Shown here piece after piece: positions 16,931-25,749 of a DNA stretch of 64,000 nt. The stretch's first letter is position 1. Every line of letters begins with the position of its first letter. The DNA lies in the NCBI GenBank assembly GCA_913020435.1, contig CAJVZZ010000004.1:62001-126000 (forward strand), written 5' to 3'. Source of the stretch: an uncultured Flavobacteriales bacterium (GTDB lineage: Bacteria; Bacteroidota; Bacteroidia; Flavobacteriales_G; Salibacteraceae). The position numbers and the translations under genes are program-made. The notes under the pieces are model-generated. The model was not told where the DNA came from and searched no databases. It saw only the letters and a program-made list of their open reading frames with translations.

Positions 16931-17683
16931 TTATTTAATTAATGCTGCTAATTTAACTTTTAATGGTTTAAAGCGATTGTGCTTGATATCTGGTCTGTGC
17001 ATCAATACTGCTGCGCAATATTTTGAAAAGCTACTTGGATAGATCTTTAATTTTTTGAGTTCTCGAACGAAGAGACTGTTATTTGAAAAACGCTCTTGTT
17101 TGATCTCCGCTATTACCACGTCCTCAAATAAATGAGTCTTTCTATTATAAACTGCCTCAAGGTTAATGTCCACCGTGAATTTTTCGGTCATAGCTTTATC
17201 AGCCATGGTAATTCTGCTGTAGTTAATTCCAATGGTTTCGGTGAGGTCGTTAAATCCAATTCCAAGTTGATCTTGAAGATAGTGCTCCGTCAAGTCACTT
17301 TTACCATCAGAAAAGGAGGGGAGTGCTATTCTTCTTTTTTCTGTTTTCGACTTATTGGTTTTCTTTTTTATTTCGAATACAAAAGGACCCTTTTCACTGT
17401 ATTGTCTAGACCTGACTTTAATGCGATTTAAGTAACCCGCATGGTGTTGTCTGAAGAATTCAAAGTTGGGGTAGTCGAAGTACACATTTTTGTAATGAAA
17501 CTGCCGTTCTCCGGCCATATCTAAGACGCAAACCTGTCCCTTTAATGCGGTAAAAAAGTCATTCAGCTTGGATGCCGGAAACATGAACTTAGTGTCAACT
17601 CGAGCATCAAAATCAACTTGAGCTAACGTTTTCAAATCAATTCCCTTGAATTCTTTTACGATATGTAAGTCGTTTGAAATCAA
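16931..17683 (-). CDS. VTC-domain (polyphosphate polymerase-type) protein
   Basis: A 250-aa cytoplasmic protein of the triphosphate tunnel metalloenzyme superfamily, related to the catalytic domain of yeast Vtc4 that makes polyphosphate from ATP. Tunnel residues are visible: RVDTKFMFP (about 28-36), YFDYPNFEFF, LNRIKVRSRQY (basic, about 86-96), FVFEIKKKTNKSKTEKRR (acidic/basic, about 102-120) and VVIAEIKQER (ExK, about 192-200). Only the domain is present, without an SPX domain. The start is a TTG whose last two bases overlap the TGA of the upstream lipoprotein gene. Lipoprotein, VTC, DUF4956 and DUF2490 are contiguous. Polymerase activity is inferred from family only. Confidence 0.92.
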   Translation of the reverse strand: MISNDLHIVKEFKGIDLKTLAQVDFDARVDTKFMFPASKLNDFFTALKGQVCVLDMAGERQFHYKNVYFDYPNFEFFRQHHAGYLNRIKVRSRQYSEKGPFVFEIKKKTNKSKTEKRRIALPSFSDGKSDLTEHYLQDQLGIGFNDLTETIGINYSRITMADKAMTEKFTVDINLEAVYNRKTHLFEDVVIAEIKQERFSNNSLFVRELKKLKIYPSSFSKYCAAVLMHRPDIKHNRFKPLKVKLAALIK

Positions 17684-18453
17684 GGATTACGAAAGTCAAT
17701 TACGATTAGTTCACCAGCATCAACATTAGTATCGGTTGCCGCAATAGTTATAGAGGTTGAAACTTGTGTTAAACCAGAAGGACAATTTAATGTTTTACAT
17801 TCTGACATCGCGTACAGCGTATAATTACCAGCCTTAAGTTCTTTAAATTCAAAGGAACCATCTGCGCTGCTTCTTACATCATCACTTTGTGTAGTTCCAT
17901 CACCATATATAATATACACACGCGTGTCCGGTTGCCCAACTATTCCAAGCGTGTCGCGAATCTCATTGTCATCAATGTATATTGCAATTAGTTTTCCTTT
18001 TAATATTGCAACACCGCCTTTTCCAGCTCCAACCCCAACATTACAACCTCTACCAGTAATCCTTACCACGTTTGTTGTTTCCAATTCCAGCTCATCTTCT
18101 TTTTTCGGAATTTCAATTTCCTGAATAACTTCTTCTTTTCCGGTAGGGCAAGTCAGACATTCAGAGTAGGCTATAATTGAGTATTTACCAGGCTGCAGAT
18201 ACTCAAATTTGAATGAGCCATCTGGTGCAGTGCGAATATCGTCGTCTAATGCTCCTGTAGCACCATAACTAATATATACACGCTCGTCTGGTACAGCTAT
18301 GTCAGCTGCCAATGTTCTGCCATCGTCTTCGCATAAATAGGTTCCAATTAATTTTCCTGTGATCGTTGTTTTACCCCCAGTTCCTGGCTCTTTCTTGCAT
18401 GCCATAAATGCAAAAGCGATGAGGACGATTGCTAGATATTTTGTAGTATTCAT
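17680..18453 (-). CDS. Lipoprotein with two Ig-like (carboxypeptidase-regulatory-like) repeats
   Basis: A 257-aa lipoprotein (IVLIAFAFMACKKEPG, lipidated Cys near 19). Two homologous repeats cover about residues 30-120 and 145-245. Each has G-K-L-I, PD(E/T)RVY-I-YG, DD-R-(T/S)(A/S)-DGSF-F--L--G-Y---A-SEC and C-P-(T/S)G. This is the usual layout of CarboxypepD_reg/SdrB-type beta sandwiches that line cell-surface proteins. Cys pairs in SEC..CP are repeated in both units. It is gene 2 of the operon, between the lamin-tail protein (three-base gap) and the VTC gene (TTGA overlap). Specific role unknown. Confidence 0.8.
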   Translation of the reverse strand: MNTTKYLAIVLIAFAFMACKKEPGTGGKTTITGKLIGTYLCEDDGRTLAADIAVPDERVYISYGATGALDDDIRTAPDGSFKFEYLQPGKYSIIAYSECLTCPTGKEEVIQEIEIPKKEDELELETTNVVRITGRGCNVGVGAGKGGVAILKGKLIAIYIDDNEIRDTLGIVGQPDTRVYIIYGDGTTQSDDVRSSADGSFEFKELKAGNYTLYAMSECKTLNCPSGLTQVSTSITIAATDTNVDAGELIVIDFRNP

Positions 18454-18456
18454 AAA

Positions 18457-19194
18457 TTATCTTTTTAAAATACGATAGGTGTCTTTACCAATCAATAGTT
18501 TGTATTTCCCTTTTTCGTAGGTAGAAAATTGAATGGTAGCAGAGGCACTTTCAAGTTTCGTCTTGTATAGAACTTTGTCCGTTTTATTATCTAATACTTT
18601 GACCAAATATGTTTCTCCTTGGGGGTTCAATAACTTCACGGAGTAATTGTTTTCAGTCATAGTAATGGTAACCAAAGTTTTTGATTTTCCTTTTAAATCT
18701 GAGACAAAAATGCTACCAGTTTTATTCACTTTTTCTGGAGTAGGAATCAAATAGTCTTTATCTTTTCCACCATCAGGTAAATGACCAAAGCTAATGTTTG
18801 AAAATTGTCTTTTGTATTTTAGAGCATGACAAAGTGTGCCATCTGGAAAACTTAAAAAGAGCTTTTCACCTTTTTGGCTCAATTTAAAATTGGTGTTTAA
18901 TTCCTTTCCTTTTGCAGTTCCATTAGCCCAAAGTAAAAGGAATCCTTTTGATGCAATTTGAGTTCCAGCCGGAAGGGCAAACATTTTTAGACTGTCCTTA
19001 TGATCGGATAAAAAATAGCCTGATAAATCGACAGTTTTAGCACTATAATTGTACAATTCAATATAATCCTGAGATTTCCCTGCATCATTCTTAACCAAAC
19101 CTTTGTTCTGAGACAAGATTTCATTAATGAATACATCCTGCGCAAACGACTGAAAGCCTGTTAGTATAGAGAGAACGAATAATAAATTTTTCAT
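18457..19194 (-). CDS. Lamin-tail-domain (LTD) secreted protein
   Basis: A 245-aa protein with a signal peptide (LLFVLSILTGFQSFAQ). Residues about 20-140 form a lamin-tail domain: VFINEILSQNKGL, DYIELYNYSAKTVDLSGYFLSDH, ASKGFLLLWANGTAKGKE, LSQKGEKLFLSFPDGT and ISFGHLPDGG. The rest is a beta-rich tail (TETTY-like VKLLNPQGETYLVKV) resembling a sorting or immunoglobulin-like end, but it lacks the typical YPNP start of T9SS-A domains. It heads the five-gene operon and shows the same domain as the C-terminal part of the CotH protein at 41.4-43.8 kb. Confidence 0.88.
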   Translation of the reverse strand: MKNLLFVLSILTGFQSFAQDVFINEILSQNKGLVKNDAGKSQDYIELYNYSAKTVDLSGYFLSDHKDSLKMFALPAGTQIASKGFLLLWANGTAKGKELNTNFKLSQKGEKLFLSFPDGTLCHALKYKRQFSNISFGHLPDGGKDKDYLIPTPEKVNKTGSIFVSDLKGKSKTLVTITMTENNYSVKLLNPQGETYLVKVLDNKTDKVLYKTKLESASATIQFSTYEKGKYKLLIGKDTYRILKR

Positions 19195-19309
19195 AAAAAA
19201 AATGTAAAAGTAATTCTTTGGACGTTTAACATTATGGAATCCTTTCTTTCCTGCTATTTTTTTACGTTTAAATGCTCTTTTAAATTATAAATGCAACATC
19301 TTAGCAATT

Positions 19310-19984
19310 ATGAATACCGCAAATAAAATTATAGCATTTGTTAATCAATTGGAATCGCCAGTGATTTCAACGGCTGAAGTTGAAGTTTTGAACCCATTAT
19401 TAAGGTTGGAAACGAAAGAAATAGTAAAAACATTTTATTCTAAATATTACAGCGATAATGAGAAGAGAATGGCTTTTATTGGAATAAATCCAGGGAGATT
19501 AGGTTCGGGATTAACTGGTATTGGGTTTACTGATCCTGTGAATTTAGAAAATGGATGTGGAATCGAAAATTCCTTTCGAAAGAAACAGGAATTAAGTTCA
19601 AGGTTTGTTTACGACATGATCGAATCATACGGCGGTGTAGAAACATTTTACAAGGACGTTTACATCTCTTCAGTTGTTCCATTAGGCTTTGTGAAAAGAG
19701 ACATCAATCTCAACTATTACGACATTAAAGAATTGGAAGAAGAGTTGACTCCCTACATAAAAGAGCAATTTGAAAAGCAGCTGCCTTTTCTCAGAAGAGA
19801 TGTTGCGTTTTGTATCGGAAAAGGAAAAAATCTAAAATTCTTAAATGCACTCAACAAAAAGGAAGGCTATTTCGATAAAATAGAGGTGCTTCCGCATCCC
19901 AGATGGATAATGCAATATCGCTTAAAGAGTAAAAGTGAGTTTGTGGACGAGTACATTCAAACGATTAAAAAATACGTAGGCTAA
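19310..19984 (+). CDS. SMUG2-like uracil-DNA glycosylase family protein (DUF4918)
   Basis: A 224-aa DNA glycosylase. Motif 1 is FIGINPGRLGSGLTGIGFTD (about 56-75), equivalent to the GMNPG water-activating loop of SMUG enzymes. Motif 2 is LPHPRWIM (about 199-206), the minor-groove wedge equivalent of HPS. The FYKDVYISSVVPLGF segment is typical of this Bacteroidota family. The relative from Pedobacter heparinus (SMUG2) removes uracil and hypoxanthine; which base is preferred here cannot be read from the sequence. It stands alone, divergent from the lamin-tail operon. Confidence 0.85.
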   Translation: MNTANKIIAFVNQLESPVISTAEVEVLNPLLRLETKEIVKTFYSKYYSDNEKRMAFIGINPGRLGSGLTGIGFTDPVNLENGCGIENSFRKKQELSSRFVYDMIESYGGVETFYKDVYISSVVPLGFVKRDINLNYYDIKELEEELTPYIKEQFEKQLPFLRRDVAFCIGKGKNLKFLNALNKKEGYFDKIEVLPHPRWIMQYRLKSKSEFVDEYIQTIKKYVG

Positions 19985-20248
19985 ATTCTAAAGTCGCGTT
20001 TAAAGGTATCAGTTTACATGAAAAATAAAAGAAATTAGTTGTTGACTGATACTGACGGAAATTGAAAGCGATTGAAAAGGAAGTATAGAGAAATGATTGA
20101 GTGTAATCGTGTAAGAAATATTTATAAGGTCAATATGTGGATATTCCTTCGAGAGTAGGAATGATGATTATTATGATTAGTTCTAATTTTTTCTGTGCTT
20201 CAGATCCCGATAGTTACTTGCATTATTCTATAACACTGCGCATAAAAA
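19985..20248. other. Gene-free spacer between SMUG2 gene and terminator
   Basis: Apart from the terminator for sodA at its right end, this AT-rich stretch shows no start-to-stop frame with coding character on either strand and no repeat matching other parts of the window. Confidence 0.5.
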
Positions 20249-20277
20249 AACCCCTTTCGAAATCATCGAAAGGGGTT
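20249..20277. terminator. Rho-independent terminator of sodA (bidirectional form)
   Basis: AACCCCTTTCGA, loop AATCA, TCGAAAGGGGTT is a perfect 12-bp stem. A run of seven A on the plus strand gives a U tail when read on the minus strand, just after the sodA stop. Confidence 0.9.
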
Positions 20278-20299
20278 ACCATTTTAGTATGTATTGCGC

Positions 20300-20905
20300 T
20301 TATTTAGCCGCGTTGTATCGGATATTCACTTCATCCCAATTAATTACATTAAAGAAAGCTTCAATATAATCAGGTCTTCTGTTTTGGTAATTCAAATAGT
20401 AAGCATGTTCCCAGACATCTAAACCTAAAATTGGGATTCCTCCACAACCAACACCTGGCATCATTGGATTGTCTTGATTCGCTGAAGAGCAAACTGAAAG
20501 CTTGCCATCTTTAACACAAAGCCAAGCCCAACCTGATCCAAATTGTGTTGCTGCTGCGTTACTAAAAGCAGCTTTAAATGCCTCAAAACCACCTAAGTCT
20601 GTATCTATTGCATCAGCCAATAATCCAGTTGGTAAACCACCGCCGTTTGCAGACATAATACTCCAAAACAAAGAATGATTGTAAAATCCACCGCCATTGT
20701 TTCTAATTCCAGCACCTAGATTATCAACATTTTTTAAAATCTCATCAATACTAGAATTTTCATGATCAGTGCCAGCTAATGCTGCGTTTAATTTTGCTGT
20801 ATAACCAGCATGATGTTTAGAATGATGGATTTCCATTGTTCTAGCGTCAATATGTGGCTCAAGTGCGTTGTAGTCGTATTTTAGTGCAGGTAAATCAAAT
20901 GCCAT
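20300..20905 (-). CDS. sodA: Superoxide dismutase, Mn-type
   Basis: A 201-aa Fe/Mn superoxide dismutase that converts superoxide to peroxide and oxygen in the cytoplasm (no signal peptide). Metal ligands are His27 (MEIHHSKHH), His77 (FYNHSLFW), Asp163 and His167 ([10 protein letters not shown]). The second-shell pattern is Mn-type: Gly at about 73 and Gln144 within [10 protein letters not shown], instead of the Gln/Ala-Gly pattern of Fe enzymes. Bacteroidota homologues can be cambialistic, so use of Fe cannot be excluded. Monocistronic, with a strong terminator downstream. Confidence 0.95.
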   Translation of the reverse strand: MAFDLPALKYDYNALEPHIDARTMEIHHSKHHAGYTAKLNAALAGTDHENSSIDEILKNVDNLGAGIRNNGGGFYNHSLFWSIMSANGGGLPTGLLADAIDTDLGGFEAFKAAFSNAAATQFGSGWAWLCVKDGKLSVCSSANQDNPMMPGVGCGGIPILGLDVWEHAYYLNYQNRRPDYIEAFFNVINWDEVNIRYNAAK

Positions 20906-21012
20906 GGTATCTAGATTTTTAATTAATAATAAAGCTAAGCATCAAATATATAATGGGATTATGACGCAGCGGGAATTAGAATGAAATAAAATCTTGTTAA
21001 TTGGTAAAAAGG

Positions 21013-21066
21013 TAACAAGTACATTGTAAAACGTATTGCTTCGTGCGTTTTACAGTGTACTTGTTA
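21013..21066. repeat. Near-perfect 21-bp inverted repeat (long hairpin) upstream of gpmA
   Basis: TAACAAGTACATTGTAAAACG, a 12-base loop, then CGTTTTACAGTGTACTTGTTA. The arms pair over 21 bp with a single mismatch (ATTG versus AGTG). There is no T run after it. It lies between divergent sodA and gpmA, about 50 bases before the gpmA promoter elements. Could be a protein-binding palindrome, a small RNA hairpin or the relic of a mobile palindromic unit. Confidence 0.75.
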
Positions 21067-21115
21067 TAAAGTGTAAAACCTGTTTAAAAAAGTAGAAATC
21101 TTAGTTGTTTGAGCA

Positions 21116-21146
21116 TTTGAATTATAGGTTGCACCATTTACCTTTG
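21116..21146 (+). promoter_or_regulatory. Predicted promoter of gpmA (TTTG N19 TACCTTTG)
   Basis: TTTG at 21116-21119 and TACCTTTG at 21139-21146 are separated by 19 bp, an excellent match to the Bacteroidota sigma-A consensus (TTG, 17-23 bp, TAnnTTTG). The gpmA ATG follows 22 bases later. Confidence 0.7.
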
Positions 21147-21168
21147 GGTTTAGTTAAAACAACAATAC

Positions 21169-21774
21169 ATGCCAAAATTAGTATGTGTCCGTCATGGGCA
21201 GTCAGTATGGAATCTTCAAAACAAATTCACCGGTTGGGTGGATGTAGATCTAACCGAAAAAGGTGTAAATGAGGCTATTAGCGCTGGTGATAAGTTAAAA
21301 GGGTATCATTTCGATAATGCTTTTTCTTCTTTATTAAAAAGAGCTAACCGTACGTTAGATTTTATTCTCAAAGGAATTGGGCAAGACGATTTGCACGTCG
21401 AGCGCAACGAAAATTTGAATGAAAGAATGTATGGTGACTTACAAGGAAAAAATAAGGATGAAGTTTCTGCCGAATTTGGAGCAGAGCAAGTTAATATTTG
21501 GAGAAGAAGTTATGACATTCCGCCTCCAGGTGGCGAAAGTTTAAAAGATACTAGAGAAAGAGTGATTCCTTATTACCTAGAGCATATTGAGCCGGTATTG
21601 AGGTCTGGAAAAGATGTGATAATTGTGGCGCATGGCAATAGCTTAAGAGCATTGGTAATGCACTTGGAGCAGCTAAGTCCAGAAGAAATTCTTCTTAAAG
21701 AGATTTCAACTGGGACTCCTTATATTTACGATTTAAGCGATGACCTTAAGATTACATCAGCAGAGTTTATCTAA
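21169..21774 (+). CDS. gpmA: 2,3-bisphosphoglycerate-dependent phosphoglycerate mutase (short form)
   Basis: A 201-aa cofactor-dependent phosphoglycerate mutase of glycolysis and gluconeogenesis. The phospho-acceptor His9 is in CVRHGQSVWNLQNKFTGW, the acid/base Glu in NERMYGDLQGK (about 86) and the second catalytic His in VAHGNSLRAL (about 164). The protein is shorter than the E. coli enzyme (about 250 aa), as is normal for the Bacteroidota form that lacks part of the C-terminus. An HAD phosphatase pair follows 15 bp downstream in the same direction. Confidence 0.95.
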   Translation: MPKLVCVRHGQSVWNLQNKFTGWVDVDLTEKGVNEAISAGDKLKGYHFDNAFSSLLKRANRTLDFILKGIGQDDLHVERNENLNERMYGDLQGKNKDEVSAEFGAEQVNIWRRSYDIPPPGGESLKDTRERVIPYYLEHIEPVLRSGKDVIIVAHGNSLRALVMHLEQLSPEEILLKEISTGTPYIYDLSDDLKITSAEFI

Positions 21775-21789
21775 CCCAAAAATTATGAT

Positions 21790-22203
21790 TTGGTAATAGC
21801 AGTAGATTTTGACGGAACCATTGTAGAAGATTGCTACCCTGAAATTGGTGAGCCTAAAATCTTCTCATTTGAGACCTTACGTGAAATTCAAAAAAACAAC
21901 CATCAACTCATACTTTGGACCAACCGAACGGGCGAAAGCTTGAAAGAAGCAGTTGTTTTTTGTAAACAAAACGGAGTTGAATTTTACGCTGTAAACGCAA
22001 GCTACCCAGAGGAGAAATTTGAGAATACTGCCAGCCGAAAAATAAACTGTGAAGTATTTATCAGTGAGAAAAACATTGGCGGAATGCCCGGATGGGGTGA
22101 GGCATGGCAAGAGATTAGAGAAATGACGGGTCAAGGAATTCAAGAAAATGATCAGTTTGGAAAACCGTCAATCATTGAACGCATAATTTCCATTTTTAAA
22201 TGA
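21790..22203 (+). CDS. HAD-type phosphatase-like protein with altered motif IV
   Basis: A 137-aa BT0820-like HAD protein. It starts at TTG 21790 (the alternative ATG at 21785 is out of frame). Motif I IAVDFDGTIVE (about 3-13) and motif II LILWTNRTGE are intact, but the acidic motif IV position reads CEVFISEKNIGG where the downstream paralogue has ADVFIDDRNVGG, so both aspartates are replaced by Ser-Glu. The C-terminal extension (ENDQFGKPSIIERIISIF) is absent from the paralogue. The stop overlaps the ATG of the next gene (ATGA at 22200). It may have reduced activity or a binding role. Confidence 0.85.
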   Translation: MVIAVDFDGTIVEDCYPEIGEPKIFSFETLREIQKNNHQLILWTNRTGESLKEAVVFCKQNGVEFYAVNASYPEEKFENTASRKINCEVFISEKNIGGMPGWGEAWQEIREMTGQGIQENDQFGKPSIIERIISIFK

Positions 22204-22532
22204 GAATTGCAGTAGACTTTGACGGAACTATAGTAGAACATCAATTCCCTCGAATTGGTCGTCCGATTGCAAATGCAATTGAAGTACTGAAAAAACTGAA
22301 CGCATCGGGTCATACCTTAATTATGTGGACTTACAGACATGGCGAAACGCTTGAAGACGCGGTGCAATATTGCAAATCCAATGGTATAGAGTTTTATGCC
22401 ATTAATACTTCGGAGCCTAATGAAGTTTGGAAAGATGGAATGAACCGACTAATCGATGCTGATGTTTTTATTGATGACAGAAATGTTGGTGGACTGATGG
22501 ATTGGGCACTAGTAGAAAAAGAGTTACTCTAG
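22200..22532 (+). CDS. HAD-type phosphatase, BT0820-like
   Basis: A 110-aa minimal HAD hydrolase with motif I DFDGTIVE (residues 6-13), motif II MWTYRHGE, and motif IV DVFIDDRNVGG (about 88-98) with both metal-binding aspartates. It has no cap domain. It is a tandem paralogue of the preceding gene (about half of the positions agree by eye) and overlaps it by four bases, so the two are translationally coupled. Bacteroides BT0820-type relatives are sugar-phosphate phosphatases by structure; the substrate here is unknown. Confidence 0.9.
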   Translation: MRIAVDFDGTIVEHQFPRIGRPIANAIEVLKKLNASGHTLIMWTYRHGETLEDAVQYCKSNGIEFYAINTSEPNEVWKDGMNRLIDADVFIDDRNVGGLMDWALVEKELL

Positions 22533-22602
22533 ATCTAATCATCACAGTCATTTGTTTTCTTTAGCAGGTGATAACTAAATTTGAATCTTATAAAATTTGT
22601 CT

Positions 22603-25600
22603 ATGAAGAAGCTTGTATTCCTTTTGCTATTGGTGTCTTTTCATTGTCTGCTTTTTGGTCAAAAACCTATTATGGATTTAATGAAAGGTATGAAACCTCG
22701 ATTCATTGGTCCAGCTGGAATGAGCGGACGAGTAACAAGTGTTGATGTTCATCCTAATGATTTAGATCACCTTTTAATTGGAACTGCTTCGGGTGGAGTA
22801 TGGGAATCAAAAAATGGTGGTATTTCATTTGATCCAATTTTTGACAAACAACCTATTCAGTCTATTGGGGCAGTAACATTTGATCCAAGTAACCCAAGTA
22901 TTGTATGGGCAGGAACTGGAGAAGGAAACCCTCGAAATAGTCAAAGTAGTGGTATTGGAATTTATAAATCTATCGACGGAGGAAAAAACTGGGAATTGGC
23001 AGGATTGGAGCATACTAAAACCATTCACCGAATCATTGTAGATCCAACAAATTCAGCTGTTGTGTATGTCGCTAGTCTTGGATCAGCTTGGGGACCCAAT
23101 GAGGATAGAGGAGTGTTTAAAACGATTAATGGCGGTGAAACGTGGGAGAAGATGCTATTTATAAATGATACCACTGGTTGTGCTGATTTGGTAATGGATC
23201 CGTCCAATCCAAATAAGTTAATTGCTGCCATGTGGCACTATCATCGCAGGCCATGGACTTTTACTTCAGGTGGAAAGGGATCAGGAATTCATGTGAGTTA
23301 TGATGGTGGAAAAACTTGGAAACAAAAAACAGAAAAAGAAGGATTACCTGTTGGCATTATTGGACGCGTGGGACTATCATTTGCAACGAATAAACCAAAC
23401 ATAGTATACGCCTTGGTTGAAGCGAAAAAGACTGGATTGTACAAAAGTATTGACGGAGGAGAAAACTGGAGACTAGTTTCTACAAAAAATATTGGAAATC
23501 GACCATTTTATTATGCAGATATTTATGTGGATCCTACCAATGAAAATCGGTTATTCAATTTGTATTCAACCGTCACTAGGAGTGAGGACGGGGGAAAAAG
23601 CTTTAAAGGAATTGCACCTTATCATAAAGCACATCCCGATCATCATGCGTTTTGGATAGAACCTAAAGAAGGTAAATTTATCATTGACGGAAATGATGGA
23701 GGATTGCTTATTTCAAGAAATGGAGGAGATAACTGGCAATACGTTTCAAACTTGCCACTTGGTCAGTTTTACCACATAAATGTAGATAATCAAATTCCTT
23801 ATAATATTTATGGAGGATTACAAGATAACGGCAGTTGGGTAGGGCCATCTTATGTTTATGAGCAAGGTGGAATACGCAATCACCATTGGTCAGAGGTGCT
23901 CTTTGGCGATGGTTTTGATGTACTTCCCAACAAATCGAATCCAGATAAATTATATGCTATGTATCAGGGAGGTTCGTTGACTGAGGTGGATAAGAAAACA
24001 GGTTATTCTAGTTTTATTCAACCTCAAACACAAGATTCTATTCCTTTAAGATACAGTTGGAATGCAGCTTTATCACAAGACCCATTTAACGATTGTGGAG
24101 TATATTTTGGAAGTCAATACGTCCACTATTCAAAGGACTGTGGCAAAAACTGGACGGTCCTTTCTCCAGATTTAACGACTAACGATACTTCCAAACAGAA
24201 GCAAGTTGAAAGTGGTGGATTAACGATTGATGCTACAAAAGCTGAAAATCACACGACCATTTTAGCTATAGCGCCAAGTCCATTGGATAGTAATTTGATT
24301 TATGTAGGAACAGATGATGGAAATCTTCAGGCTACAATTGATGGAGGAAAATCATGGAGTAACTTAAGTGCTAAATTGCCGGGAATGCCTAATAATGCTT
24401 GGATTCCACAAATAGTGTGTTCCGAGCAGATGTCTGGAGAGGCGTTTGTAGTAGTTAATAATTACCGCCAAAATGATTGGAAACCCTATTTGTACAAAAC
24501 AATAGATTATGGAAAAACATGGTCGCTAATTGCGAATGAAAGTAACGTAAATGGCTATTGTCTGAGCGTTGTGCAAGATCCTCTGAATCGAAGTTTATTG
24601 TTTTTAGGAACTCAACAGGGTTTGTATGTCAGCCTAAATGGTGGAAACACATGGAACAAATGGAATGATGAATTACCTTCTATGCCTATTCGAGATATGA
24701 AGATTCAACCTCGCGAGCACGATTTGGTTTTAGGAACATTTGGAAGAGCTATCATTATAATTGATGACATTTCTCCATTGCGAGCTTTGGCTGATAAAAA
24801 AGAAGAAATAAGGAATGATTCCCTCTTGATTTTTGGACATAAAGAAGCCTACCAAACGCCATGGAAACAAGCAAAAGGAATTCGATTTACTGGTGATAGC
24901 GAATTCAAAGGAGCGAATCGAAGGAGTAATTACTCTGTCCGCGTATGGGTTTCTCCAGATATGTACAGAAAAGCAAGTGGAGCGGACGGCAAAAAGAAAC
25001 CTGAAGTAGAACTATTTATCAAAAATAATCTAGGCGATACCGTTAATTATTATCGAAGAAAAGTAGATAGCTTAATCAATAATTATATTCCAATAACCCT
25101 GCATGAAGCTGGGCCAAATTGGTTGAGCAGAAAGAAAATAGATTTGAAAGGTAAGCGTGCAATTATGCCTCCAGGAAAACCTCTTTTGGCGGGAAATTAC
25201 TCTGTTGTAGCGGTTTTAGATTCTGTCTATGTTCAGCATAATTTCATTGTAAAGGAACACCCTGAAAATGGTAAAACTAACGAATACAGAATCGCTCAAA
25301 GAGCCGCCTATGATGAGGTCTCGGAAATAGTTAAGCCTATTTTGAAAGACGTGGAACGACTAAAAGACATGGAACAAGTTATGAAAACAGTTACGTCAAA
25401 TATGAGTTTGCTGGAAGATTCAGCAAAAAAAGACTTAACTAAATTGGGCAAACAAGTTTCTGATACTTTAAATCAATTGTTCGAACTGTATTTCCTTCCT
25501 AAGGGTTTTGAGGGCTATGATCATGTTTCGATTCGAATTTCGAATTTATCTAACAACATGCAAACCTATCTTAGAGCAGAAAATAGAGGTGAAAGTGGGA

Positions 25601-25749
25601 ATTATGAGTTGTCTAAAGGAAGACTTTTATTTGCTTGGGAAGCAGCTCATAAAAAACAAGAGGCCTTTGAACAAGGTATATGGTTTGAATACCAATCCAA
25701 AGTTTCTGAACAGAAATTCGATTTTTTCAAGAAATTAAAAGAGGACTAA
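22603..25749 (+). CDS. Secreted BNR/VPS10-type beta-propeller protein
   Basis: A protein of about 1048 aa. I place the start at ATG 22603, directly before a signal peptide (LVFLLLLVSFHCLLFGQ); a TTG two codons upstream is also open. Residues about 30-730 contain repeated BNR/Asp-box-like blades: SKNGGISF, SIDGGKNW, TINGGETW, SYDGGKTW, SIDGGENW, SRNGGDNW, TIDGGKSW, TIDYGKTW and SLNGGNTW. The rest (about 750-1048) is a helix-rich domain without a sorting signature. It matches the sortilin/VPS10-like glycosyl-hydrolase-annotated family common in Bacteroidota; hydrolase activity is not established. Convergent with the next gene, with overlapping stops. Confidence 0.9.
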   Translation: MKKLVFLLLLVSFHCLLFGQKPIMDLMKGMKPRFIGPAGMSGRVTSVDVHPNDLDHLLIGTASGGVWESKNGGISFDPIFDKQPIQSIGAVTFDPSNPSIVWAGTGEGNPRNSQSSGIGIYKSIDGGKNWELAGLEHTKTIHRIIVDPTNSAVVYVASLGSAWGPNEDRGVFKTINGGETWEKMLFINDTTGCADLVMDPSNPNKLIAAMWHYHRRPWTFTSGGKGSGIHVSYDGGKTWKQKTEKEGLPVGIIGRVGLSFATNKPNIVYALVEAKKTGLYKSIDGGENWRLVSTKNIGNRPFYYADIYVDPTNENRLFNLYSTVTRSEDGGKSFKGIAPYHKAHPDHHAFWIEPKEGKFIIDGNDGGLLISRNGGDNWQYVSNLPLGQFYHINVDNQIPYNIYGGLQDNGSWVGPSYVYEQGGIRNHHWSEVLFGDGFDVLPNKSNPDKLYAMYQGGSLTEVDKKTGYSSFIQPQTQDSIPLRYSWNAALSQDPFNDCGVYFGSQYVHYSKDCGKNWTVLSPDLTTNDTSKQKQVESGGLTIDATKAENHTTILAIAPSPLDSNLIYVGTDDGNLQATIDGGKSWSNLSAKLPGMPNNAWIPQIVCSEQMSGEAFVVVNNYRQNDWKPYLYKTIDYGKTWSLIANESNVNGYCLSVVQDPLNRSLLFLGTQQGLYVSLNGGNTWNKWNDELPSMPIRDMKIQPREHDLVLGTFGRAIIIIDDISPLRALADKKEEIRNDSLLIFGHKEAYQTPWKQAKGIRFTGDSEFKGANRRSNYSVRVWVSPDMYRKASGADGKKKPEVELFIKNNLGDTVNYYRRKVDSLINNYIPITLHEAGPNWLSRKKIDLKGKRAIMPPGKPLLAGNYSVVAVLDSVYVQHNFIVKEHPENGKTNEYRIAQRAAYDEVSEIVKPILKDVERLKDMEQVMKTVTSNMSLLEDSAKKDLTKLGKQVSDTLNQLFELYFLPKGFEGYDHVSIRISNLSNNMQTYLRAENRGESGNYELSKGRLLFAWEAAHKKQEAFEQGIWFEYQSKVSEQKFDFFKKLKED

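Noticed and set aside
25508-25738. 76-codon frame inside the propeller gene
   Set aside because: Alternative frame of a well-supported gene.
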